A stretch of 26,177 bases of DNA from a virus (IMGVR_UViG_3300042922_000089:1-26177); one strand, 5' to 3'; counted from the stretch's first letter, positions 16,042-23,680 are shown. The notes: generated by a model from the letters alone, not told the origin. A program made the numbers and translations.

Positions 16042-16206
16042 TTACTTCACCTCTACAATAAATCCTGCCTTGATCCGTTTTAACAATTCCGGAGAAGGGT
16101 TTTTCGGAAGTTCCTTCTCCTGTTTTCCTGCTAAAGTAAAAGACCCTTCCGCGTATTGTGTGGCTTGGTCTTTGAGCTTGAACAATTTAGGTTTTGCTAC
16201 TGCCAT
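16042..16206 (-). CDS. Small basic protein after the capsid gene (54 aa)
   Basis: 54 residues, Lys-rich: MAVAKPKLFKLKDQATQYAE, then GSFTLAGKQEKELPKNPSPE and LLKRIKAGFIVEV. The start follows AAGGGGTGATT, and the gene exactly fills the gap between the capsid and connector genes. I do not recognise a named family. The C-terminal PELLKRIKAGFIVEV resembles small proteins or domains that close with a short helix and beta strand. A head-joining or scaffold role is a guess from position only. Confidence 0.75.
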   Translation of the reverse strand: MAVAKPKLFKLKDQATQYAEGSFTLAGKQEKELPKNPSPELLKRIKAGFIVEVK

Positions 16207-16218
16207 TCAAATCACCCC

Positions 16219-17301
16219 TTATCGCTCTTGGTCAAGTGTCAAAATCAGACGTGCATTCTTTTGGAACGGTACATAGTCATCTGTGACCGTCGCATAAGAA
16301 CCTTCAACCTGTGTCTTAGGGTTGCGTTGCGATTCAACAGATAGTGGCTTGAACTGATAGTTAATCAGTGCGAAGTCTGTATCAACAAGGATAATCCGGT
16401 TATCCGGCACCTGTGCAGATACGAAAGGCGTTGCATTGATGAAGTCCGGTACATTGCCGCTTGTCAGCTGATTCAGGAAGATGAATTGTCCGGAATCTTC
16501 TTTCTGCGCCGCCCATGCTTCAGCTGTTTTCAGGTTCATAATCGCAAGTTTCGGCGTGAACCCGTATTCTTGTTGCATGTATTGTGCTGCATACCAAGCA
16601 TCGGTGAGTTTCAGCTGATTGGCTGTCTTAACGCCTAGCGTAGGCGCAGCGTCTGCGCCATCAGAGAAGTAGCCATTCAGTAGACGGTCAATTGCTCGGT
16701 ATTCATCTGTGCGTGCGAGACGCTGTCCACGAAGCTGAACATGAAGTGCTAGAAGGTCAATGTTCATTGATTTCGCTTCGTCGGCGATTTCCACGCCGGC
16801 ACCACGTTTGAATACTTGAATGGTGTGACTGCCGTCCAGTTTGATTATAGCTGTCGGAATCGGTGCAGCCTGTCCAACCGTAGCGAAGTCCAGCTCATCT
16901 TTATCCGGATCATCGATGTAGTACCATTGGTAGGTCTGTTGGTCAATGCCGACCGTCTTCGCTATCAGCTGAGATGCACGGCCTTGTTTAGCGTAGCCGA
17001 TGCGAATGCCGTCCTCGACGATTGTATTGAACAGTGGCTTTGTATTGTCGTTCGAGTACAGAGCACGTACTTGCTCAACGCCGATGTCATCATAGCCAAA
17101 AGCACGGATGGCATCTTTCAGCGTTACGCCTTCGTTTTCAAGATAGCGTTTGAACAGTGAGGACGAACGACCATTAGACAGATCGTCAGCCAACACCTTC
17201 AGCCTTTTATTGCTCGCTGCGATTGATCGCATTTCTTCTTGCAGGGCAGAGCCTGTTTTCAGTTCAACTACTTCGCCACGTTTATTCTTAATCTTTCTCA
17301 T
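16219..17301 (-). CDS. Major capsid protein
   Basis: 360 residues, start preceded by AAGGAGATGG. Charged, helical N-terminal arm (~1-70), then a body with the E-loop and P-domain order of HK97-fold capsids: GIDQQTYQWYYIDDPDKDEL, KLDGSHTIQVFKRGAGVEIA, and a long helix LLALHVQLRGQRLARTDEYR. The C-terminal strand is LILTLDQER. It is placed after the protease-scaffold and decoration genes and before the connector, as expected. The N-terminal arm has no obvious protease cleavage site that I can name. Confidence 0.88.
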   Translation of the reverse strand: MRKIKNKRGEVVELKTGSALQEEMRSIAASNKRLKVLADDLSNGRSSSLFKRYLENEGVTLKDAIRAFGYDDIGVEQVRALYSNDNTKPLFNTIVEDGIRIGYAKQGRASQLIAKTVGIDQQTYQWYYIDDPDKDELDFATVGQAAPIPTAIIKLDGSHTIQVFKRGAGVEIADEAKSMNIDLLALHVQLRGQRLARTDEYRAIDRLLNGYFSDGADAAPTLGVKTANQLKLTDAWYAAQYMQQEYGFTPKLAIMNLKTAEAWAAQKEDSGQFIFLNQLTSGNVPDFINATPFVSAQVPDNRIILVDTDFALINYQFKPLSVESQRNPKTQVEGSYATVTDDYVPFQKNARLILTLDQER

Positions 17302-17315
17302 TCAATCCCATCTCC

Positions 17316-17720
17316 TTACGCGAAAAATTCGCATGTTTGATTGTCATTGATCTGTGCAACAAAAGTTCCATTGGTCACAGCTGCTCCGCCACCATCGACC
17401 GATTTCTTCACACCGCCAGTGGCATCGGCAACGACCGAATCACCAACGGCAAGTGTGCCGGAATACGGAAGTACATGATTCCGACTGAAACCAATCAGAT
17501 ATGCACCTAGTGGCTCCTCTGGCGACCGTACATCATGTTTTGCTACTAACTGCACTTTGTCACCGTCTGCACATTTAACTACCGTATACGGAGCTTCTGT
17601 GCTGAATTTGAGTGGTGTTCCTGCTTTTACTGGTGCTTCTGTTGTTGCTTCATTAGCGAAGACCGTTACTGACAGTCCGTAATCATCTGGCAGCATGCCG
17701 CCTCGTTTAATCCATGGCAT
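17316..17720 (-). CDS. Probable head decoration protein
   Basis: 134 residues, beta-rich and Gly/Val-rich: GLSVTVFANEATTEAPVKAG, then YTVVKCADGDKVQLVAKHDV, then SGTLAVGDSVVADATGGVKK. The position between the protease-scaffold and capsid genes, the size and the beta pattern fit small trimeric decoration or stabilisation proteins of the lambda gpD or DUF2190 kind. Its GGAGG ribosome binding site lies inside the last codons of the preceding gene. The assignment is by synteny and composition; no catalytic or binding residue is visible. Confidence 0.65.
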   Translation of the reverse strand: MPWIKRGGMLPDDYGLSVTVFANEATTEAPVKAGTPLKFSTEAPYTVVKCADGDKVQLVAKHDVRSPEEPLGAYLIGFSRNHVLPYSGTLAVGDSVVADATGGVKKSVDGGGAAVTNGTFVAQINDNQTCEFFA

Positions 17721-17722
17721 AA

Positions 17723-18919
17723 TTATTCAGCCTCCTTAAAGTTTTCAGATATAATCACATCATCATCTTCAGTTTCCTGACCGCGATGCTGCGTATCGTT
17801 TCCCTGTGTACTACGCCCTGGCGTGAGATTCTTTTTCGCCAGTTCTTCATAGCTGCGGATCTCGTCCTTAATAAAATCAATGTCCGCCGAACGAACGAGC
17901 ATCTGCTTGTATGAGTCAGCTTTAAAGTCCTGCCCCTGTGCTCTCACACGGCTAGCTACTGCCTGATCAATCAGATCAGCAACATAAGCGCGCCCCTGTT
18001 CCGCTTCTTGCTTCAATGTTTTCACACCTTCAACCGTTGCATTGTCACCAAGTTCATTTCGCAGTGCAATGTCGTCCGGCTGACGGAATTTTTCGCCCGT
18101 GCCGTCCAGTACCGCATAAGCGCGTGCCTTTTCAATTTTGTTTTCTTCAACTGCTGTCTTGAGTTCTTCGAGTACGCCCAATTTGCGTTCACTCCCTTTG
18201 CTTTGATTAAAATAAAAACGCCGCTTACCGTCGTCCAATCGGACTTGATAGCGTCGCTCCAATATTGCTATTCTAGATGGTTCCAGTTCGCCTTGACTGA
18301 CCATGTCCTGTGCCTTATCAATGTAAGCCCCTGGCGTTGATCCTTTAAATACCGTGCTGACTTCAATCAGCCGCGCATTCTTAATCCAATAGAACACTCG
18401 ATTTCCATCCGGATCTAAGTCGCCAGGCATGAACGACGAATCCCACAGGCTTTTGCCATCAGCACTACAAACGTACTCAATGTCTGAACCGCCGAATCCA
18501 ACCGACATGTCTCGAATGATTCCACCTTTTATCGCTTTGATAAAGCTGTCAGTGCTCCCACCGTTCATCTGCAATCCTCGGATTAAATACCAATAGCCGC
18601 GAACTGAATTAATTTGACCGTCACCAATGAGTTGAGCATCAAAGCTTCGCCCATACGGATTCTTGTCATGATCATGTCCTTCCAGCAGCGCAACACCTTT
18701 CTGAAGATCCTGCACATAGTTTTGTAACGTTGTTTGTGGATCCATTCGCGTGAAGTAGCTATCCATGTTGTCATTACTACAAACGCCCGAATATCGGAAT
18801 ACCTGTTCATCCGTCAACGGCTCAATGGTCTGCTTGTTGATCTTTGCTAGATCATCATCAGCATTGCCTTGTTCTGTACCGGCATCCAACCGCACAGGCA
18901 TATAGAGAAGTTCACTCAA
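17723..18919 (-). CDS. Prohead protease fused to scaffold
   Basis: 398 residues from a TTG start at 18919, with GGGGGTGATT just upstream and the portal stop codon immediately before it. The N-terminal ~200 residues look like a herpes/HK97-type prohead protease: H82 in EGHDHD, S139 in DMSVGF, and the LIEVSTV strand with E186. The C-terminal ~190 residues are acidic and coiled-coil (LGVLEELKTAVEENKIEKAR, then SADIDFIKDEIRSYEELAKK), the signature of a scaffold that fills the procapsid and is digested. A single gene would therefore supply scaffold and maturation protease. Catalytic residue assignment is by motif only. Confidence 0.82.
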   Translation of the reverse strand: MSELLYMPVRLDAGTEQGNADDDLAKINKQTIEPLTDEQVFRYSGVCSNDNMDSYFTRMDPQTTLQNYVQDLQKGVALLEGHDHDKNPYGRSFDAQLIGDGQINSVRGYWYLIRGLQMNGGSTDSFIKAIKGGIIRDMSVGFGGSDIEYVCSADGKSLWDSSFMPGDLDPDGNRVFYWIKNARLIEVSTVFKGSTPGAYIDKAQDMVSQGELEPSRIAILERRYQVRLDDGKRRFYFNQSKGSERKLGVLEELKTAVEENKIEKARAYAVLDGTGEKFRQPDDIALRNELGDNATVEGVKTLKQEAEQGRAYVADLIDQAVASRVRAQGQDFKADSYKQMLVRSADIDFIKDEIRSYEELAKKNLTPGRSTQGNDTQHRGQETEDDDVIISENFKEAE

Positions 18920-21160
18920 TCAATCACCCCCTTTCAACTTGTTTTCCTCGCCCTGTAAGAGACGGGTATAAAAGCAACGGCACTGAATGACATTCTTTGC
19001 TGATGCCCCACGTGATGAATCGCCGGGGAACATCAATTCTTGTCCATCGACAATGAATGGTTTATCAAATCGAACCGTCTGACCGTCTGCTACGGCGTGC
19101 GCGTGTCTTGTCCGGCTATCATAGGTGCAGTGCCATGTCTTACCGATCACCATGCCGGATTGATAATCTCCATGAAACTGTCCGGCACGTCCGGAACTGA
19201 TCATTTCAGTACGGGCAATTGTCTTGGCACGGCCTTTACTGAATCCATAAGCATCTTGCAATGCCTCAACGGCTTTTGGAATGGAGTATTTCCCTTCGTA
19301 AACAACGTCCCACAACGTTTTGATGACTTCTTCATCACTTACACCTTGAATAAGATCAGCGTCTCTTGTGGAACGTTCTTCAATCCAACGGAGTAGTTGA
19401 GTGTCTTTCTCGTTAAATTCAATGTCCGTAGTCAGTTCAGCAAGCGTCACTTTGCCAGATAAAAACGCTCCTAAAGTCATCCACTCTTTCAATTTCTCGA
19501 TCCACTCTCGAAGCCGTTTAGGCGAATCATTCAAGATATGAACCTTAACCCACCGGATAAATTCAGACGGTATGCCGGGTTTATCCGCACGAACGCATGC
19601 CAATAAGACGCGTGTCGGCGGTGTACCGGACTTTTTCAAACGACTTTGATAAGTGGCTAGCTGATCTGATAATTGCTTGTGTAGCGCGTCTGTGGCGCTT
19701 GTGGTTAGCTTCGATAAATCGTCCGCATATCCGGTCTCTAGTTCCTTAACAAAGTCATCGCCCCCTTTCCCCGCCTTAGATTTTTTTGGCTCTGCCCTCT
19801 GTTCGATAGGCATGGAGCGCAACAAGTTCGATAGATCTGCTGCTTTCGGTTCGCCAACGGCATCATGTCCAACCGCTGAATTTGCTGCTTCATCGTTATC
19901 AATCCACCCTTGATTGACTTGTGTGATTAATGTGTTTGTTTCTTGCTGTTCCGCCTGTGCATCCTGTAAGCGGTCTGTGACACGTATTTCATTAAAAGTT
20001 AGCTTTGCCGTGCTCTGCGACCCTTGCACCTGTAATGCTAGATTATAGGCACGCTCAAGCATCCGCTTTACACCACGTCTGATGCTCTCCACACCGGCAA
20101 CAAATATTTGCCACTGCACTGTACCGTGCGTTTCTGTGACGCCCTCGTTGTGGCCAAGCAAAATAGGAAGTTGCTTCAGTGCCGTGGTCACTTGCTGATT
20201 GATAATGTTGATTAATGCAGTTCCGTCCATGCTCCTGCCCTGTGTTCCGCCAGACATATCCACCTTGACAGAATCGGTATGAAAGAAGTTATCATCGGGT
20301 TTAAGTTTTTTGAATGTCGACTTAATATCGCTGACATAGCTATTGACAAACGACCTTACCGCTGATTCTCCCTGTGCCTTGATTTGAGGGGGAATATTAT
20401 TCATGATGGATTCTTCCACTACCGAAACGTCAAACCGTGCGTGTCCTTGGTGGTGCGCTACCTGCTTCAAGTCTTTCAATACTTCCACCTGAAAAAAGAT
20501 GATCTGCAGAACCGGGAGAATTGGACTCCGGCCATACGGATCATCTATGTCAGGATCGAATGGTTGATAGAAGACTTGATTCGGGTTCAGTTCTTTGTAG
20601 CTTCCATCCACTTGCTTCTGAACGAGCTTGGTTTCCTGTGTTTCCTTGTCCACTTGAAAGTCTAATCGAGACGGATCCAGCGGATGAAAGTCAGCCACGT
20701 CTTTTAGGTTCTCGGTTAGTTCAACTTCTAACGCGATGGCTCCCTGCGTATATCCGGTGAGCAGCATGACATTGATCAATTGGTCGGCACCGCCACCATA
20801 CAGTTTCCCAACCCGAGCAGCTAGGCTGTTCAGGTACTCAAGTGATCGTTCATCCGGATTGCCATTTCCGTCTGTGGCCTCCAACTCATGCCCATTATTT
20901 GCTAAGCGCAGGAAGTTCCACATCGCCATCGATGCGTCCGGACTAATATCGCGGATGAAGGACAGCGTCTCCATGACATTGTGCTGATGCAAATGGTTAC
21001 GCTTTATCACTCCGTCATACCACTGAAATTGTCGCTCCCACTTGGATTGTGTTTCACGTCCGCCAATCAAGTGGTTATCGATTGACTGACCGAGTGCACC
21101 GAAATACTTCTTTGCTGCTCGTTTTGTTCGCCAAGCTCTGTACTGGTCAATTAGTTTCAT
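18920..21160 (-). CDS. Portal protein fused to MuF-type head morphogenesis domain
   Basis: 746 residues with a good GGGGTGATG ribosome binding site. Residues ~1-440 are a portal (SPP1/HK97-like family): LRLANNGHELEATDGNGNPD, then DDPYGRSPILPVLQIIFFQVE, then LKQLPILLGHNEGVTETHGT. Residues ~560-740 resemble the MuF minor head protein: KGRAKTIARTEMISSGRAGQ with R-T-E, WHCTYDSRTRHAHAVADGQT, and a closing VIQCRCFYTRLL. In SPP1 these are two genes (portal gp6 and gp7), so this looks like a fusion or a read-through of two ancestral genes. It follows the terminase genes by 23 bases, after an intra-operon terminator. Confidence 0.88.
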   Translation of the reverse strand: MKLIDQYRAWRTKRAAKKYFGALGQSIDNHLIGGRETQSKWERQFQWYDGVIKRNHLHQHNVMETLSFIRDISPDASMAMWNFLRLANNGHELEATDGNGNPDERSLEYLNSLAARVGKLYGGGADQLINVMLLTGYTQGAIALEVELTENLKDVADFHPLDPSRLDFQVDKETQETKLVQKQVDGSYKELNPNQVFYQPFDPDIDDPYGRSPILPVLQIIFFQVEVLKDLKQVAHHQGHARFDVSVVEESIMNNIPPQIKAQGESAVRSFVNSYVSDIKSTFKKLKPDDNFFHTDSVKVDMSGGTQGRSMDGTALINIINQQVTTALKQLPILLGHNEGVTETHGTVQWQIFVAGVESIRRGVKRMLERAYNLALQVQGSQSTAKLTFNEIRVTDRLQDAQAEQQETNTLITQVNQGWIDNDEAANSAVGHDAVGEPKAADLSNLLRSMPIEQRAEPKKSKAGKGGDDFVKELETGYADDLSKLTTSATDALHKQLSDQLATYQSRLKKSGTPPTRVLLACVRADKPGIPSEFIRWVKVHILNDSPKRLREWIEKLKEWMTLGAFLSGKVTLAELTTDIEFNEKDTQLLRWIEERSTRDADLIQGVSDEEVIKTLWDVVYEGKYSIPKAVEALQDAYGFSKGRAKTIARTEMISSGRAGQFHGDYQSGMVIGKTWHCTYDSRTRHAHAVADGQTVRFDKPFIVDGQELMFPGDSSRGASAKNVIQCRCFYTRLLQGEENKLKGGD

Positions 21161-21180
21161 GGCATCACCCCTTTCACGGT

Positions 21181-21208
21181 AAATTAAAAGCCGCCAAGCG
21201 TTGGCGGC
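21181..21208 (-). terminator. Terminator embedded in the terminase 3' end
   Basis: The minus strand forms GCCGCCAA, loop CGC, TTGGCGGC (8 bp, perfect), followed by TTTTAATTT. The hairpin encodes the last six codons (P-P-T-L-G-G) of the large terminase, and the U-tract contains its stop codon. It would trim or attenuate transcription before the portal gene. Confidence 0.8.
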
Positions 21209-22458
21209 AGAATGTGATTGTAGTCTTGTTTAATTGAGTATTGCTCCATAGCATAGCGCATGGCATCCATCAAGTGGTTAAAGTCATCAATCGGTACATT
21301 TAGCGTGTTTCCTTCACGATCTTTAGCGTACACGTAATTATTGATTTCCTCGTTAAAATGCACGCAAGACGGATGAATGATGATCTCAAAGTTTTCAATG
21401 TACTGAATGCCATACTGAATGCTGTCTTTGCCCTTGGATGCTGGTCTTATTCCAGACAATCCGAACATTGACAGTTCGTCAATCGACTTGGGTTCGGCAG
21501 AATCAGCGATGATCATTGACCGTTGATAGCCCTTCTTCTTAAGACGGTCAGCAATTTTCATATTGTTCAACCCGACTTCGTACAATTCATCAAAGACATA
21601 TAGTTTCTTCTCATTCTGATCCACAGCAATAGCAACAAAAGCGGTTGGATCGTGAGAGTAACCGAAGTCTAACCCAAATGCTGTTTTCTGAACACGTCTG
21701 AGAACGTCATCCTTGCTAAAATCAACGACTTTAAACCGTTCATATACTAATCCTTCCGCAATGCCCCAATCGCCGTCACAAACGATTCTCGCACGTCGTG
21801 GGTTGGTTCGATATAAGCTTTCATATCGTTTTTTATCTTGTTCATCTAACCATTCGTTGCATCGAAAAGTCGTTGTAATCGCAAAGGTATCATCCTCATG
21901 CGTTTCCGGATCGAAGAATACACGTTTCAACCAATGCCGTTCACTCCATGGGTTGAAAGTGATGGTCACCTGTTTGAAGAAGTTGTTAGCTTCGTTTTTC
22001 CCACGAATTGATTCAACAACAGTTCGGAATTTGTCTTCTGATTCCAACTCATACGCTTCTTCGAACCATGACCAGCAAAGAATACCAGTGTCCACGTCAA
22101 TTGATGTGATCTTCAATGGATCATCCAGTCCACGGAATAGAATCTTCTGACCTGTCGGAAGATATGTGATTTCCGGTAGGCTCTCATTGAATTTAAAAAG
22201 GCTGTTCACCTGTAGGCGGTGGGCAGCCCATTTTAAAACAGTATAGGTTGAATCATGATTTGTTTTCGAATATCGGCGAACGACAAGCAGATTTGACCAC
22301 GGATATTTCATCAGCCGATAAATAAAATTGATCGCCGTGGTACGCGACTTCTTAGAACCACGGCTGCCCTTAACTACCCGATAAAAATGGCGATCATGCC
22401 AGAATCGGTTATACCCATTACCTATGGCTTTGCTTGGAGAGATGACTGGTCTATTCAT
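21184..22458 (-). CDS. terL: Terminase large subunit (XtmB/SPP1 type)
   Basis: About 424 residues. The ATG at 22458 is preferred (GGAAG nine bases upstream); one at 22479 is possible without a site. The ATPase part has a Walker A-like KGSRGSKKS (~30-38), a Walker B LCWSWFEEA (~127-135) and the coupling motif TITFNP (~164-169). The nuclease part has D264 in FGLDFGYSHDP, D319 in IIADSAEPKS and D398 in HLMDAMRYA. This is the PBSX/SPP1 large terminase pattern, associated with headful (pac) packaging. It overlaps the small subunit gene by 8 bases. It drives DNA into the prohead through the portal and cuts the concatemer. Confidence 0.95.
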   Translation of the reverse strand: MNRPVISPSKAIGNGYNRFWHDRHFYRVVKGSRGSKKSRTTAINFIYRLMKYPWSNLLVVRRYSKTNHDSTYTVLKWAAHRLQVNSLFKFNESLPEITYLPTGQKILFRGLDDPLKITSIDVDTGILCWSWFEEAYELESEDKFRTVVESIRGKNEANNFFKQVTITFNPWSERHWLKRVFFDPETHEDDTFAITTTFRCNEWLDEQDKKRYESLYRTNPRRARIVCDGDWGIAEGLVYERFKVVDFSKDDVLRRVQKTAFGLDFGYSHDPTAFVAIAVDQNEKKLYVFDELYEVGLNNMKIADRLKKKGYQRSMIIADSAEPKSIDELSMFGLSGIRPASKGKDSIQYGIQYIENFEIIIHPSCVHFNEEINNYVYAKDREGNTLNVPIDDFNHLMDAMRYAMEQYSIKQDYNHILPPTLGGF

Positions 22459-22888
22459 CACCATCATCTTCCGGAACATCGTCTTTGAAGATAGGCACTG
22501 TAATGCTCACATCCTGCTTGTCCGTCCATAGTGCATAGCGTTTTCCAATTAATTCAGCTGCTTTAATTCGATCTTTTGCAGACACTTCAATATGCGTCTT
22601 TTCTTGAACTCCGACATCAACACCACGAAGAACCTGTTCCTTTGTCTCGCCGCGCATGACCTTAGTGAGGTATTCAAGCACCTCGTTTTGTTTAGCAATA
22701 CGCTGTTCTTCCTTCTCCTTCATTCGGGCTTCTATGGCTTCCTTGATGACAGGTTTTGCTAGGTTCTCTGTTCCCATCTGCTTAGCCGTATGATCACTGT
22801 ATCCTGCTCGTTTTGCCGCCTGTGTGGCGTTTAAATCAATCAGGTATTCATCTACAAATGCTTGTTGCTTTGGTGTCAGTTTACTCAT
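22451..22888 (-). CDS. terS: Terminase small subunit (XtmA type)
   Basis: 145 residues. The N-terminal KLTPKQQAFVDEYLIDLNAT and QAAKRAGYSDHTAKQMGTENL form the Terminase_2 helix-turn-helix that recognises packaging DNA. A helical oligomerisation part follows (VIKEAIEARMKEKEEQRIAK), with an acidic tail EDDGDE for contact with the large subunit. Its ATG overlaps the stop of the Cys-rich 45-residue gene (ATGA). With the SPP1-like large subunit this predicts pac-type packaging; the pac site may lie within this gene, as in SPP1, but none was identified. Confidence 0.93.
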   Translation of the reverse strand: MSKLTPKQQAFVDEYLIDLNATQAAKRAGYSDHTAKQMGTENLAKPVIKEAIEARMKEKEEQRIAKQNEVLEYLTKVMRGETKEQVLRGVDVGVQEKTHIEVSAKDRIKAAELIGKRYALWTDKQDVSITVPIFKDDVPEDDGDE

Positions 22889-23022
22889 CCGTCATCGCCA
22901 CCATCTCCTTTTCTGTCTTCCTTCCACCCATTCTTCCTCACACACCTCAGGAACGGGCACAGCCCCTCCCGATCCAACCATATGCAGCCTTTACAGCCTT
23001 CATCAGGATCTTTAATCTTCAT
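22885..23022 (-). CDS. Cys-rich small protein, putative metal-binding (45 aa)
   Basis: The start at 23022 has AGGAGGG seven bases upstream, and the stop overlaps the small terminase ATG (ATGA), so it is very probably real. The sequence begins MKIKDPDEGCKGCIWLDREG and continues LCPFLRCVRKNGWKED, giving C-x2-C then C-x4-C spacing, a likely zinc knuckle. A Gly/Asp-rich tail follows. Similar Cys-rich mini-proteins occur upstream of small terminase genes in Gram-positive phages. Coupling to terS suggests a packaging-related or regulatory partner, but no function is known to me. Confidence 0.75.
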   Translation of the reverse strand: MKIKDPDEGCKGCIWLDREGLCPFLRCVRKNGWKEDRKGDGGDDG

Positions 23023-23041
23023 GCCGTGCCCTCCTTTGTGC

Positions 23042-23068
23042 AAAATAAAAACACTCCCGAAGGAGTGC
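23042..23068 (-). terminator. Intrinsic terminator with UUCG loop
   Basis: The minus strand forms GCACTCC, loop TTCG, GGAGTGT followed by TTTTATTTTG. It sits between the 65-residue gene and the Cys-rich gene, inside the presumed late operon. Confidence 0.85.
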
Positions 23069-23075
23069 TTAACCT

Positions 23076-23273
23076 TTATTCTATCTCATGCGTTTCTCTG
23101 AATCTCAATAACTTGCGATCAGATTCAGGAGCGATTGTATTTACCTTTTCTAAATATCTTTTCCTGAGATCATCTGTATCAGTAAAACCTTTATCGATTA
23201 AAATGTCCCTCAATACTTGGTACCTCAAGATATTTTCGATTCCTTCTAATCTTTCATCATGTTTAATTTCCAT
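23076..23273 (-). CDS. Small charged protein of unknown function (65 aa)
   Basis: 65 residues, helical and charged: MEIKHDERLEGIENILRYQV, LRDILIDKGFTDTDDLRKRY and LEKVNTIAPESDRKLLRFRE. A weak GGGGATG site precedes the ATG. No family is recognised. It lies between two terminators, downstream of the ArpU control region. Composition is that of a soluble helical protein; it could be a packaging-associated or regulatory mini-protein, on position alone. Confidence 0.65.
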   Translation of the reverse strand: MEIKHDERLEGIENILRYQVLRDILIDKGFTDTDDLRKRYLEKVNTIAPESDRKLLRFRETHEIE

Positions 23274-23333
23274 TGTTACATCCCCATTCTGCAGAATAAC
23301 AATCTATTCCACAAAATAGGACAATGTTCCTGC

Positions 23334-23558
23334 TTATTTGTCTCGATCTTCCGGGTGAAATATCATGTGTTTGGCGATATCCGTCATGCCCGTGATGTGA
23401 GCGATGCCCATTTCATTATGAGCAATACGGTAAAATTCATCATCATGTTCAGAAACGATCAGCACATTATTAATCTCACCGTCTTTGGCTAGTTTCAGAA
23501 AATCTTCTGCTATCTTGATGATTTCATCTTTTGCCAACACGATCACAACTTTATACAT
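23334..23558 (-). CDS. Small phage protein with unusual start context (74 aa)
   Basis: The reading MYKVVIVLAKDEIIKIAEDF...NNVLIVSEHDDEFYRIAHNE has the composition of a genuine soluble protein with beta strands and helices, but no family is recognised. The ATG follows the U-tract of the terminator (23562-23600) by only a few bases, with no Shine-Dalgarno sequence within 20 bases. Either the start lies further inside, or it is translated from a transcript trimmed or initiated close to the ATG, or it is not expressed. Confidence 0.5.
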   Translation of the reverse strand: MYKVVIVLAKDEIIKIAEDFLKLAKDGEINNVLIVSEHDDEFYRIAHNEMGIAHITGMTDIAKHMIFHPEDRDK

Positions 23559-23559
23559 A

Positions 23560-23600
23560 ATAAAAGAGAACCAGGAGCATCACGTCCGGTCCTCTTTTTT
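23560..23600 (-). terminator. Strong terminator in the ArpU-terminase control region
   Basis: A stem of about 12 bp plus 3 more after a one-base bulge (minus-strand arms AAAAGAGGACC and GGTTCTCTTTT, one G-U) with a ~9-nt loop, followed by ATTATG. Runs of T on both sides allow it to work in both directions. It lies ~35-75 bases downstream of the repeated hairpin. Confidence 0.8.
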
Positions 23601-23633
23601 CATCTCTTAAATTATGTGCCCTCTTCGGACGCT

Positions 23634-23657
23634 CGACCGGGCTATCCCCGATCCCTA
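23634..23657 (-). repeat. 24-nt repeated hairpin, copy 2
   Basis: Identical over 24 bases to 748-771 and in the same orientation. It forms GATCGGG-GATAG-CCCGGTC in the minus-strand RNA, 50 bases downstream of the ArpU stop codon and 34 bases upstream of the terminator. Flanking bases differ between the copies, so the element, and not a larger duplication, is conserved. Confidence 0.7.
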
Positions 23658-23671
23658 TATTGCATACTATC

Positions 23672-23680
23672 ATCATAACA
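23672..23680 (-). promoter_or_regulatory. Possible extended -10 of a late promoter
   Basis: Minus-strand TGTTATGAT (680-672) fits TGn-TATAAT with one mismatch; no clear -35 at 17 bp. A start near 23665 would place the repeated hairpin at the extreme 5' end of the transcript. ArpU-type regulators are thought to act at late promoters in this place. Weak evidence. Confidence 0.3.

Noticed and set aside
23560-23660. Hammerhead or other self-cleaving ribozyme in the control region
   Set aside because: No CTGATGA...GAAA core or other recognised ribozyme core is visible; the stems are explained by the repeated hairpin and the terminator.
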